NCBI GenBank assembly: GCA_965204245.1
Contig: CBDBED010000012.1
Coordinates: 124,001-188,000, forward strand
Direction of reading: 5' to 3'
Source: JAAXIE01 sp965204245
GTDB taxonomy: Bacteria; Chloroflexota; Dehalococcoidia; Lucifugimonadales; JAAXIE01
Length of the DNA: 64,000 bases
Below the pieces are notes generated by a model, which worked only from the letters and a program-made list of their open reading frames with translations, had not been told where the DNA came from and searched no databases. Positions 15,960-26,600 of this stretch are shown one piece after another. Each line of letters opens with the position of its first letter. The stretch's first letter is position 1. Position numbers and translations under genes: made by a program.

Positions 15960-17311
15960 CTAGGCACATATCCTGAAAATAGGAACATCTAGTTCCGCAC
16001 TGTCCTTAGCCTCTTCGATTTTGCACTCCCACTGTTTGACGGCCTCGGCATGCTTTACCCTTGCTGCTTCCATCGCGTCGTACAGGCCCTTTGCCTTCCT
16101 GTAGACGCCATCACGCGGGCAGACATAGTTTGGGCAACGCCGTGACACGTAGTCCCCGTATTCCTTATCGGCCTTCTCCCACGCTGCGTAGGTGAGTTGC
16201 GTGGCATCATAGGCGGTGTTTACCCTGTCTCTGACTGGGCCAAACTCGGGCCGCACGTCCTTGTACAGGGCGGTAATGTAGCCGTAGACGTTCTCCGGCG
16301 TGATGCAACAGTCGTCGTCACGGGGGTTGTTATCGCCCTTAGCCCTGAATGCCAGGCCTCCCTCCATCCTTATCTCTATAACCCTGTGGGATATGCGATC
16401 CGTTGCATCGGGGTCGCAATCAGCAGGGGTGAAATCTATAACTGCGCCCACAACGATGTCGTTGGGGTCGTAGTTGTCCAGCCACCGCGCCTCGTCCATG
16501 CAGGTGATCTTCGGTTCCATGCTGCCAGTACAGGTAAAGCCTCCAATACTTGTCTGGGGGATCAGGGGCGTCCTCTCCGCAATCATGGCCTCCACTGCTT
16601 CGAGGTCCACGACGCGGTCCTCCAGTTGCGTCAGGTCGTGGGTGACAGTACCCAACTGGGTCGACGTCTCTGCGAGGTCGGCCTTTGTGTCATTCAACTC
16701 CGTGGTAGTGTCATTCAGCCTCGTGGTGGTCGTGTCCAGTTGCCGGGATGTGGATTCTAGGTCTGCACTTGTCTCGGACAGGGCCTCGCTGGTGGTCGCC
16801 AGTTCTTCCGATGTGGACTCCAAGTCCTCGGTGGTCTCTCCAGTGCTTCGGTCGTGACTTCCAGTTCCAGTTTGGTTGACCTCAGTTGGCCTTGTGTGGC
16901 GGCCAGCTCGTCGCTGGTAGCACTGAGAGTGTCTGTGGTCTGTTCCAACGTGAGGGTCGTGGATTCCAGTTCTTCCCGCGTACTTCTTAGGGTCTTCTCC
17001 GTGCCATCGTGCTCGGCGGTTTCCGTGGCCAGTGCGTCTTCGGTGGCCTCAAGTTCCTCGGATGTGGCATTCAATTCACCCGTGGTAAGGTCCAGAGCTT
17101 GGGCCGTCTCGTCTAGGTCTTTGGTGGTTTGGGTCAATGTCTGGGTGGTGGCATCTAGTCGCGCCGAGGTTTCGCCTAGGGTCCGTGTCAGATCACGGTT
17201 GTCCTGCTTCGAGTTGAGAAGGGCTATGCCTAGGTAGGCCAAGCCCGCAATGCCAGCGGCAATGATGAGCAGCAGCAATATGCGTCGGGATGTGAAAGCG
17301 GTCGCCCGCAA
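15960..17311 (-). pseudogene. Coiled-coil membrane protein with SipW/ER-type signal peptidase domain (one frameshift)
   Basis: Two overlapping minus-strand frames join near 16835, where GAGAGACC replaces the expected GAGACC. Joined, they make about 450 aa. Start is TTG at 17311 with AAGGAGGG six bases upstream. Order: a membrane segment (ILLLLIIAAGIAGLAYLGIA, about residues 11-30), a Thr/Glu/Leu heptad coiled coil of about 220 residues (T..L..T...L), then an S26 peptidase-like domain: TGSMEPK holds the nucleophilic Ser, ISHRVIEI the His that replaces Lys in ER/SipW-type enzymes, and KGDNNPRDD the conserved Asp. A Cys-bearing helical tail follows (RRCPNYVCPRDG). If the shift is a sequencing error the protein is whole. 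Such peptidases release signal peptides of specific secreted proteins; the partners here are unknown. Confidence 0.7.
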
Positions 17312-17359
17312 AAGAACCCTCCTTGCATGAGTCGTCTGGGGGGCATCACTTACTTCAGG

Positions 17360-17614
17360 TCACTCTGCCGCAACCGTCTTGCATGCTCGATCCGCAAAAT
17401 GCCAGACCTGCCCAGGCGGACATTCCTGCCCCTCGTTGACATCGTAGTGCCATGCAGGAACAGTCGCGTCGCCGCCGCTCCAATTCCTGTCCTCCTCAAA
17501 GCTGTCGTCGGAGGAAGTTACCATGGCCCACACCAGCCCCGAAGCCGTCACAATCGCCAAGATGGACACTGAAATCAAAGCTATTGCTAGGGTCCACTTA
17601 ATTGCGCCAGGCAT
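17360..17614 (-). CDS. Small single-pass membrane protein
   Basis: 84 aa. One N-terminal hydrophobic segment (WTLAIALISVSILAIVTASG) followed by an exported tail with two Cys in GQECPPGQVWHFADRACK. GGAGA lies just upstream of the ATG. It lies 48 bp upstream of the coiled-coil peptidase gene on the same strand and may be in its operon. The ECPPGQVW...C motif recalls short disulfide loops; no family named. Confidence 0.55.
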   Translation of the reverse strand: MPGAIKWTLAIALISVSILAIVTASGLVWAMVTSSDDSFEEDRNWSGGDATVPAWHYDVNEGQECPPGQVWHFADRACKTVAAE

Positions 17615-17697
17615 TTGTCTCCAGCATCCTTCTTCTGAAGATGAGTAAAAGAATGACAGAAGGGATAGAGAGTCACAATTCCCCTTCTGTCACCCGG

Positions 17698-20600
17698 CTA
17701 CTCGGCGGCTTTGGGGGTGGTGTTCTCGCCCTTGATGCGGACCCACTCGCTGGACTCGGGGTTGCCCTCGTTGTAGTCGCCGCCGGTGAAGGAGCGGATG
17801 AACACCCCGGTGGCGACGCCGTTCTTCAGCCCGGTGATGGTGTAGGTGTACACCCCGTCCTCCACCGAGTAGCCGAGCATCCCGTCTTGCATCGTGATGC
17901 CGTCGTTGGGTCCCACGGCGTTGGGGCCGGTGGGGTTGGCCCAGACGCCCGGCTCCTGGCTCCAGCGCAGGGCGTGGCGTATATCAATGTCCTCGAAGCC
18001 CTCACGGGGCGCGACGGTCCAGGTGACGGTCAGCGTGCCGTCGCCGGGGGTGATGCAGATGTTGAACGGCTCCCTCTGGCCGGGAACCGGCGGCTCCGTC
18101 TCCTCGGGGCAGGACGTCGTCGCCGGCTCGGACTCCTGGGCGGGAGGCGGTGTGGTGTCCGTTACGCTCACGGCCACGGAGTCCACGGCCACGCCGTTGT
18201 ATTTGCCGTCGCTGCCGGTCACGTCGTGGCTGACGGTGACGCTCTCGTTGTCCCGGTCCTCGTCGGCGACGCCGGACACGGTGAAGGTCTGCGGGGTGCT
18301 CCAGTCCGACGGCGTGAAGGTGTGCGACGCCGGGGCGACGCCCGCCGCGCTGTCGTCTCCGCCGGTGGCCGTGACGGTCACGTCCGCCGTGGGCCTGGAG
18401 TCCAGGACCACGGTGTAGGTCGCGCTGCCGTCCTCGCCGATGTTCAGCGTCGTCGGGGTCACCGTCACCCCGGCGGTGTCGTCGTCGGTGATGGTGACGG
18501 TGGCCGTGTCCCTGCCGTCGCCCTCCTTCTCCCAGCCCGACGTGGTTGCGGCGACGGTGATCGTGAAGGTCTCGTCGTCCTCGTCCACGGCGTCATCGGC
18601 TGTAGGGACGGTGATGTCCAGTGTGGTATGGCCCTCGGCGACGGTGACCGGGGAGGTTATCGAACCCACGTCGTCCGCCGTCGCGGTGGACCCGCCGCCG
18701 TAGCCTGCCGTCACCGTGAACGCCAGGCCCCCGGTTGGGGCGGCCTCGCTCAGGGTGATGGTCAGGGCGGCGGTCCCGCCCTCGGCGGCGGTTGACGTCG
18801 CGCTGACGGAGAAGGTCCCGGCTGCCTGCTGCTGTTCGCCTTCACCGCCCTGAACCGTGCCGTCGGGCAGGGTGATGCGGGCGTGGACGCGCTCGCCCTT
18901 GCCGGCTTCGTTCTGGACCCGCACCCAGACCCGATAGGTCGCGCCGGGTTCCAGGTTGCGGAAGGTGGTGGTGGTCTTGCCCGCCTTGGGCCGGTGGGTC
19001 TTGCCATCGCCGCCGCCGTCCGGTTTCAGATGCACGATGTAGTTGCCCACCGCGCCGCCGGACGCCGGGGCCTCCCAGCTGACGATGACCCTCTTGCCCT
19101 TGGCCGACAGTTGCAGGTTGACCACCGGGCCGGGGATTTCCACCGGCTCCGCCGTCTGCTGCTGCTGCTCGGGAGTGTCGTCCGTCACCGACACGGCCAC
19201 CGACACAACCGCGATGCCGTTGTAGTTGGCGTCGCTGCTGGCCGCGCCGTGGCTGATGGTGACGCTCTCGTCGTCGGTGTCAGCGTCGGCGAGGCCGGAC
19301 ACGATGAAGATCTGCGAGATGTTCCAGCCGGACGGCATGAAGGTGTACGACGCCGGGGAGACGCTCGCCGCGCCGTCATCGCCGCTGGTCACGGTGACCG
19401 TCACGTCCGCCGTGGGGCGGCTGTCCAGGGACACGGTGTAGGTCGCGCTGCCGTCCTCGGCGACGCTCAGCGTGGTGGGGGTCACCGTCACGCCGGCGGT
19501 GTCGTCGTCGGTGATGGTGACGGTTGCCGTGTCCCGGCCGTCGCCCGCCTTCTCCCAGCCCTGGGCGTCGGTGGATATGGTCACCGTGAAGGTCTCGTTG
19601 TCCTCGTCCACGTCGTCATCCACGGTGGGGATGGCGAGTTGCAGGGTCGTGGCGCCCGCGGCCACGGTGACCGGGGAGGCTATGCTCCCCACGTCTTCCG
19701 CCGTTGCGGTGGAGCTGCCGCCGTAGCCCGCCGTCACCGTGAGGGCCAAGCCGCCGGTCGGGGCGGCCTCGCTCAGGGTGACGGTCAGCGTGGCGTTCGC
19801 TCCCTCGGCTGCGGTTGACGCCGCGCTGACGGAGTAGGTCTTCGGCTCCGGGAGCGCCCCGGTCAGGTGGATGCTGTAGGTGGTCATGCCGCCGGAACCG
19901 CTGACCATGAGCCACAGCTCGGTCGCTCCGCCGTCCGGCGCGAGGGCCAGCTCCACCGCCGTGCCCGAGGGCCGCACCCGCGTGGGGCGGGTGTAGGTGG
20001 TGCCGCCGTTGCGCGAGCCGGCGAACACGCTCGTGCCTTCGGCATAGTCGGGAGTGAGCGTGACGCTGGTCGTCCCCGCCGGGACCGTGGCCTGGTAGGA
20101 GGTCGTGTCCGGGGCGAAGTCCGGGCTGAACGCCACCGATTCCGAGCCCGCCGACAGCACGATCCCGCACAGCGGGCCGGTGTCGGCGTCGCACTCCGGC
20201 CTCGCCAGCACCTGCGTCTCCTTGTCCGTCGAGGCTTCCATTCGCGTCACCGTCAGGGTGTACTCCCGCACCGCCGGAACGGCCGGGGCGCGGACCTGGA
20301 TCCTGATGGTGTTGTCGCCCACATCCAGCGGCACGTCCACCGCCGGCGTGGTGTCGTCCACCGCGCTGCCGTTGACCTTCACCGACGTGGTCTCGTAGGC
20401 GGCGGCAGGTTTCACCGTCACGCGGGACACGGCGCGCGGGACCGAGAAGTTGTAGTCGTTGCTGGCGTCCGAGAGCTCCACCGCGTTCTCCGGCAGGCCC
20501 TCCGCCGGGTCCGTCGAGGACACGGTCAGCGACCCCAGGGCGAGGCCGGCGGGCGCGAGCAGGGACAGGTACTTGGCATCCAGCCGGGGCGCGTCCGCCG

Positions 20601-23600
20601 TGGCTCCGATCACCAGGCGCGGCCCGCCCGTCCGCCTCACGCACAGCTCCGCCGTGGCCTCCTGGGCGCCGGCGGGTATCTCGATCACCTTGAGCCCGGA
20701 GACGATCGCGGGGTGGGTCCTGGGAGGAGTCCCGGCGCACTGGTCCCACCAGGCCGCGCCGAGGCCCTCCACGAGATAGAGCCGGACGGTCACGCCGGGC
20801 GCGGTGGGCCGGTCCAGCCGGGCCGTCACCGTCACCGGGCCGCCGTTCGCCGCCGCCTGCGGGTCCGCGCTCAGCGTCAGCGCCGTGGGCGGGTTCGGCC
20901 CCAGCGCCCGCACCATGATGGGGGTCGCCTCGATATCCGTGTCTAGTATCCCCGCCTTGACCGTCATCGTCACGCCTGCGGTCGCGCACAGCTTCACCGA
21001 GGTCTCCGTCTGGCCGGGGCCGATTATGTCGGTGGCGCCGTGCTCCCAGTCGCAGTCCGGGCCCCAGCGCGCCGCGCCGTCGTCGCCCTCGGTGTCGAAC
21101 CGCAGCCACATGAGGGTCGCCGCCGGGTAGCCCAGGCGGGCGGTCACGGTGACCGAGCCGCCGTGGGGGATGGCGCCGGAGTCAGTGACCAGCGCCAGCG
21201 GCCACGAGGAGACGGGGACGCCCTCGCCGGCCAGGCCCCAATCGGAGAACCCGGTGGCCGTCACCAGCCGGAGGCCGACCTCGTAGAGCTTGCCCGGGAC
21301 GAGCGGGACGCAGTTGGAGCAGTCCCAGGGCGGAAGGGTGGCGCTCATGGCGGCGTGCTGCTCGCTGCGGAGCAGGACGCCGTCTTCGGGCACCCACGCA
21401 CCGGGCTGGTCGCCCGCCGTGTTGGGGTCGGCGTCCTTCAGCCGCCAGCGGACGATGGCGCCGGTGGACACGTAGTCCGGTGCGCGCCAGGTCACCTTCA
21501 GCCAGCCGTCACTGCGCGTGACCAGCATGTTGGGCGGCGGCGCGGCCCCGGCGGAGCAGGACGAGCCGGAGGGCACGATGCTCAGGGGGACCGTGACGCC
21601 GACGGTGAACGCCAGGGCCGGAGAGGGGGCCCAGGCGGCATTGACGTTCGTACTGAAGGCGGATGAGAACGGGAACCCCCTGGCGCCGACGCAGAACTGG
21701 TAGCCGGCCAGCGCGGTACGGACGTTTGTGGAGAAATTGACGGACATTTCGCTGCCGGTAGTGGTGGTGCGAATAAGCGATATGCCGGTGGCCGTGCCTC
21801 CGACCTCGAATTCATTCTCCGTCAATACCGAGCGCGAGTTGCAGTTGGCGCCCGCTACGATGTTGCTGCAGCCCGGGTCCGTGCCGAGGGCATTCGCCTG
21901 CGGCGTCAGCGTCGCCGACCAGATGGCGTCCGACGAGGTCGAGCCGCGGTCGAGGATGGTCACGCTGGACGGGCCCGAGAAGTTCGCGTAGGGGCCCTCC
22001 GGGCCGCCCCGCACCACCGAGGAGGGCAGCCGGCCCAGGGACACCGTGAAGGTCTCGTCGTCGCCGTCGTCGTCCCAGTTGATCTGAAGCGTGACCTCCC
22101 CCGAGGCCTTGTTGGCCGGGATGGTGATGGACGCGGGGTTGAGGGGCACGAGGTCGCCCGGCTCCGACGTGACGTGGGTCACCGTGATCGGGAGCGTCAC
22201 GTCTCTGCCCGGCTGCTTGGTCAGCAATACCTGCACCTTCACCGTCCCGCCCTCCAGCACGTCGGCCGGAACGGCCACGATGTACGCCCGCGGGGCGTCG
22301 GGGTCATCGTCGTCGTCGGCGATGGTCACCTCCACGGAGGTGCGGGTGTTCGCCGGCCCCAGCGTGGCCGGCAGCGGGCCCAGGGACGCCGTGAACGTCT
22401 CGTCGTCGTAGTCGGCGTCCTCCGCCGTGGCCACGGTGGCCGTGCCGGAGGACTGCCCCCTGAGGATGGTGATGGACGCCGGGGTAAGCGCGCCGTAGTC
22501 GCCGCTCTCGGCGGTGCCCGCGTTCAGCAGCACCGGGATGGTCACGCTGTCGCTCCACAGCCAGTTGTAGGGCAGCCGCGCCGTGATGGTCACCGTCTCG
22601 CCCTCCGTCACCGGGTTGGGAGAGGCCCAGAGGGAGACGGTGGGTAGCCCGGCCCCCTTGTCGTCGTCGTTGATGACCACGGTCACCGAGCTCGGCTCGC
22701 CCGCCGTCACCGAGGAGGGCAGCGTCCCCAGGGCCACCGTCAAGGTCTCGTCGTCCAGGTCGTCGTCCTGGGACGTGGAAATTCTCCCGATGGCGAACGG
22801 TTTGCCGTCATAGCCGAGGCTGGGGTGGGAGGCGATGCCGGTGACGGTGACGGACGCAAGCGTCCCGTAGTCGCCCGGCTCCGCCGTGCCCGGAGTCAGC
22901 GTGATCGGGATGGTCACGCTGCCCGCCATCGGCTTCGACAGGAACACGAACACCGATATGCCCCTCCCCTCCCTGACCGGGTTCCCGCCGACCGACAGCG
23001 TGACCTCCGGGGGGGTCGCCGTGTCCGCCCCGTCGAGGTCCCGGATGGTCACCCTGACCGAGGGCTGCGCGCCCGCCGTCACCGAGGAGGGCAGGGACGC
23101 GCCCAGGGACACGGTGAAGGTCTCGTCGTCGGTGTCGGCGTCCCGCGTCGTGGCGACGACGCCCGAGGCGGAGGACTGGCCGGCGGGGATGGTGATGGAC
23201 GCGAGGGTCCCGTAGTCGCCGGGCTCGGCGGTGCCCGGAGTCAGCGTCAGCGGGATGGTCACGTCGCCGGACAGCGGGCCCTGCAGCAGCGCCTCCACCG
23301 TCAGCGAGGAACCCTCGTTCACCTCAGCCAGCGCGGACAGGGAGACCTTGGGCACGTTGCCGGAGCCCGCCCGGAACACCGTGACGGTGTAGGTCTTCAT
23401 CGTTGCGCCGTCCGGCGCGGTGACCACGACCTTGAACGAGTTTGCGCCGTTGTTGCGGACCGCGAGCGGGCGGCTGTCCGCGCCGCTCCTCACCGGGTAG
23501 AGGTCGGTTGCGGGACCCACCCTGACGGTGGCGTCCGGGTCGTTCACCGTGGGCGTCAGCCGCACGTTGGTGACGTTGTTGGCCACCGAGGCGGTGTAGG

Positions 23601-26600
23601 CCGTCGTGGCCCCCGAGAACGCCGGGCTCAGCGCCAGCGCCGTGCCCGTAACCGCCGTCTCGCTCGTCTGCTGCTTGGCCGTCAGGCCGCTGAGGTCGGC
23701 GTCGTAGGAGATGCTGCAGTCGCCGGAGATCCGGACCAGGACGGGGTCGCGGCCGGCGAACCAGTGCTGGTCGGCGGCGGCGCCGTCCCATTCGGCCCAG
23801 GTGTTGCCCCCGGTGTGGGCGGCGTTGGCGAAGGGGAGGTCCCGCGCGCCGATGCAGACGCTGTAGTCGTCCAGCGCGGTCCGCACGTCGCGGTCGAACT
23901 TCATCGACAGCGCGCCCGTCACCTTCTGAGACAGCAGGGCGGTGACGCTCCAGGTGGTGCTGCCGACGATGAAGTCGTCGTCGCTGAGCACGGATTCGGT
24001 GCTGCACTCGGCGCCGGACTTGCCGTTGTCGCAGCCGGCCTCGGTGGTGGTCTTGTCGGCCACGTTGAGGGTGGCGGACCAGAGGGTGGCCGCCGGCGTC
24101 CCGTCGTTGTCCTCGATGGTGAGCGTCAGCGAGTCGGTCACGCCGCCGGTGCAGTCGATGTCGATGACCGCGGTCTCCGCCGATTCCTCGGCGCTGTCGT
24201 CCTGGACGGCGACATTGAAGGTCGCGCTGGTGGCTCCCGCGTTGAAACGGACTCCGGCGGCGTACAGCCGCCAGTCCCAGTCGGAGGTCGAAGACCCCTC
24301 CGGGCGGACCTTCGCCGTGGAGGCACTGCCGGGCGTCACGGCGCAGGTGTGAGCCGTCGCGTACCCGACGTCCAGCGTGGCGGTGACGATGACCAGGCCC
24401 GCCTCGTTGTTGGGACCCCGCACGCCCTCGGAGACGGTGTCGCTGGCCGCGCTGAGGGTGACGGCGGTGGGGTCGTCGTCCGCGATGGTCACCGTCACCG
24501 AGTTGGGCGTGCCGGCCGACACCGAGGAGGGCAGCGTGCCCAGGGAGACGGTGAAGGTCTCGTCTTCGTTGTCGGTGTCCTGGGCCGTGGTGATGGTCCC
24601 CGTGCCGGAGGTCTGGCCGCTGGCGATGCTGATGCTGGTCAGCGCGCCGATGTCGCCGGACTCCGCCGTGACCGCGGTCAGCGTCACCGGGATGCTCACG
24701 GCGCTGCTGAGCGCCGCCGACAGCGTCGCCGTGATCGTCACCGGCGAGCCCTCCGTCACCGGGTCCGGCGCGGCCGAGAGCGAGACCGTGGGGGTAGTCG
24801 GGGTCGCCGCCTCGCCCTTGACGCGGATGCGCATGACGCCGAAGTTAGTGTCCTCAGACCAGGTAGCCCCGGTCGGCGTATCAAAGCCCTGCGTGAACCA
24901 GCTGCTGTCCCCGATGCTCCATCCGGTCATGCCGCCGGAGTCCTCGCTGGTCGAAGCTGTGACGTCGAGTGTCAAGGAGTAGTCGCCGACCGTGTAAATG
25001 AGGAGATAATAGGTCGTGCTGGCCGCGAGGGTGGTGTTCGGCGGCGCGGCGAAGGACACCGTGCCCACCGCGACTGTCGAGGGGACCGTCAGGTCCGCGA
25101 GCTTCGAGTCCGGTCCGCCGCCGGTCGCGGCCGACCACAGCTCCGCCCGGATGGTCGCGCGCTGGGCGGCGGTCGGAGCCGTCTTCGCCACCGCCTCGAT
25201 ACTCGACAGCGTGTAGCCACCAGTGTTGCTGCCTGTTGTGAAGCCCAGGGCTTGCACAGTAGAGCCCGTACCGAACGTAGTGGACCTCGTCTGCCCGATG
25301 TTGCTCACCAGCGCCGTGGCGTCGTCGTCAAGGATGGTCACCGTCAGCGAGGGCGTCTCGCCCGCCTCCACCCCGGCGGGCAGCGTGCCCAGGGTCACGA
25401 TGAGCGTCTCGTTGTCCTTGTCGTCGTCCGAGTTGGTCTGGATGCGGATGCTGGCCGTGGTGCTGCCGGCGGACCACGACAGGGGGTGGCTCGCCAGCGT
25501 CGTGTAGTCGCCGGACTCGGCCGTGCCCGCGGTCACCGTCGCCTCCATTTGCACGGCGGCCGCCTGCGCCTTCGACAGCGTGGCCGTGACGACCGTCTCC
25601 TCGCCCTCGGTCACCGGGTTCGGCGCGGCCGACAGCGTCACCGTGGTCGGCGTCCTCTGCTTCAGTCCCAGCGTCACCGGGACGCCCGCGGTCCAGCTCA
25701 GGCCCGAACTCGCCTTCACGTAGGTGGTCCCGGAGCCGCCGAAGTCGGCGAGGGGGAGCTCCGCGCTCCCCACCGTCAGCACCAGGTCGCGCTTGGCGTA
25801 GGCGGGCAGGTTGCCGGTGAACGCCAGGCCGAGCTCGCCCGAGCCGGTGTTCAGCTGCATCACGTTGAAGGTGTAGGTCTCGCCGCGGTAGGTGAAGTCG
25901 TCGTCCGTCAGGGTCGTGGTGTCGGAGCACTTCTGGTTGCCGGGCGACGTGTGGTTGCAGCCCACGTGCGTGGCGCTGAGCGTGCGCGGCGTCAGCGTCG
26001 CCGACCACACGCTCGTGCCGGCCGCCGGGGCCGCGGGCCAGCCGTTGACGCGGATCTTCAGCTTGTTGGTAGTGAAGCTGGTCCAGGCTGTAGCTGTGGT
26101 TTCCCGGAAGTAGAGGCCGTTGGCGATGCTCCAGCCGGAGGCGGCGCCCGAATCCTCACTGTCGCTGCCCGTCCTCGTCCATCTCCCTTCGGTGGCGCCG
26201 GTGGCGTACAGCACCGCGTAGTACGAAGTGCTCGCGGCGAGGGTGGTGTTCGCCGGCGCGTGGAAGGAAACGTTGCCGGTCCCGACGGTCGAGGGGACCG
26301 TCAGGCTCGCGAGCTTGGAGTCCGGCTCTCCGTTGGTGGCCGAGGACCACAGCTCCGCCCGGATGTTCGCGGGCACAGACACCGCCTCGGCCATGTTGAA
26401 CTCGATGCTCGTCAGCGTGTAGCCGCCGGCGTTGGCTCCGGTGGTGAACTGCTGGGCGTTGATGTAGGTGGTGCCGGAACTGAAAAGGGGGTTGTGGGTC
26501 GTGCGGGCCGTCTGGCCGACGTTGCTCACCAGCGCCAGCGCGTCGTCGTAGTCCCTGATGGTGATCGTCAGCGAGGTTGTCGCGCCCGCCGTCACCCCGG

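Noticed and set aside
17602..18795. A 397-codon plus-strand frame at the end of the giant gene
   Set aside because: Val/Gly/Arg-rich complement artefact with no domain.
19616..21109. A 497-codon minus-strand frame inside the giant gene
   Set aside because: Shifted shadow of the real frame, with Arg/Gly-rich nonsense and no domain.
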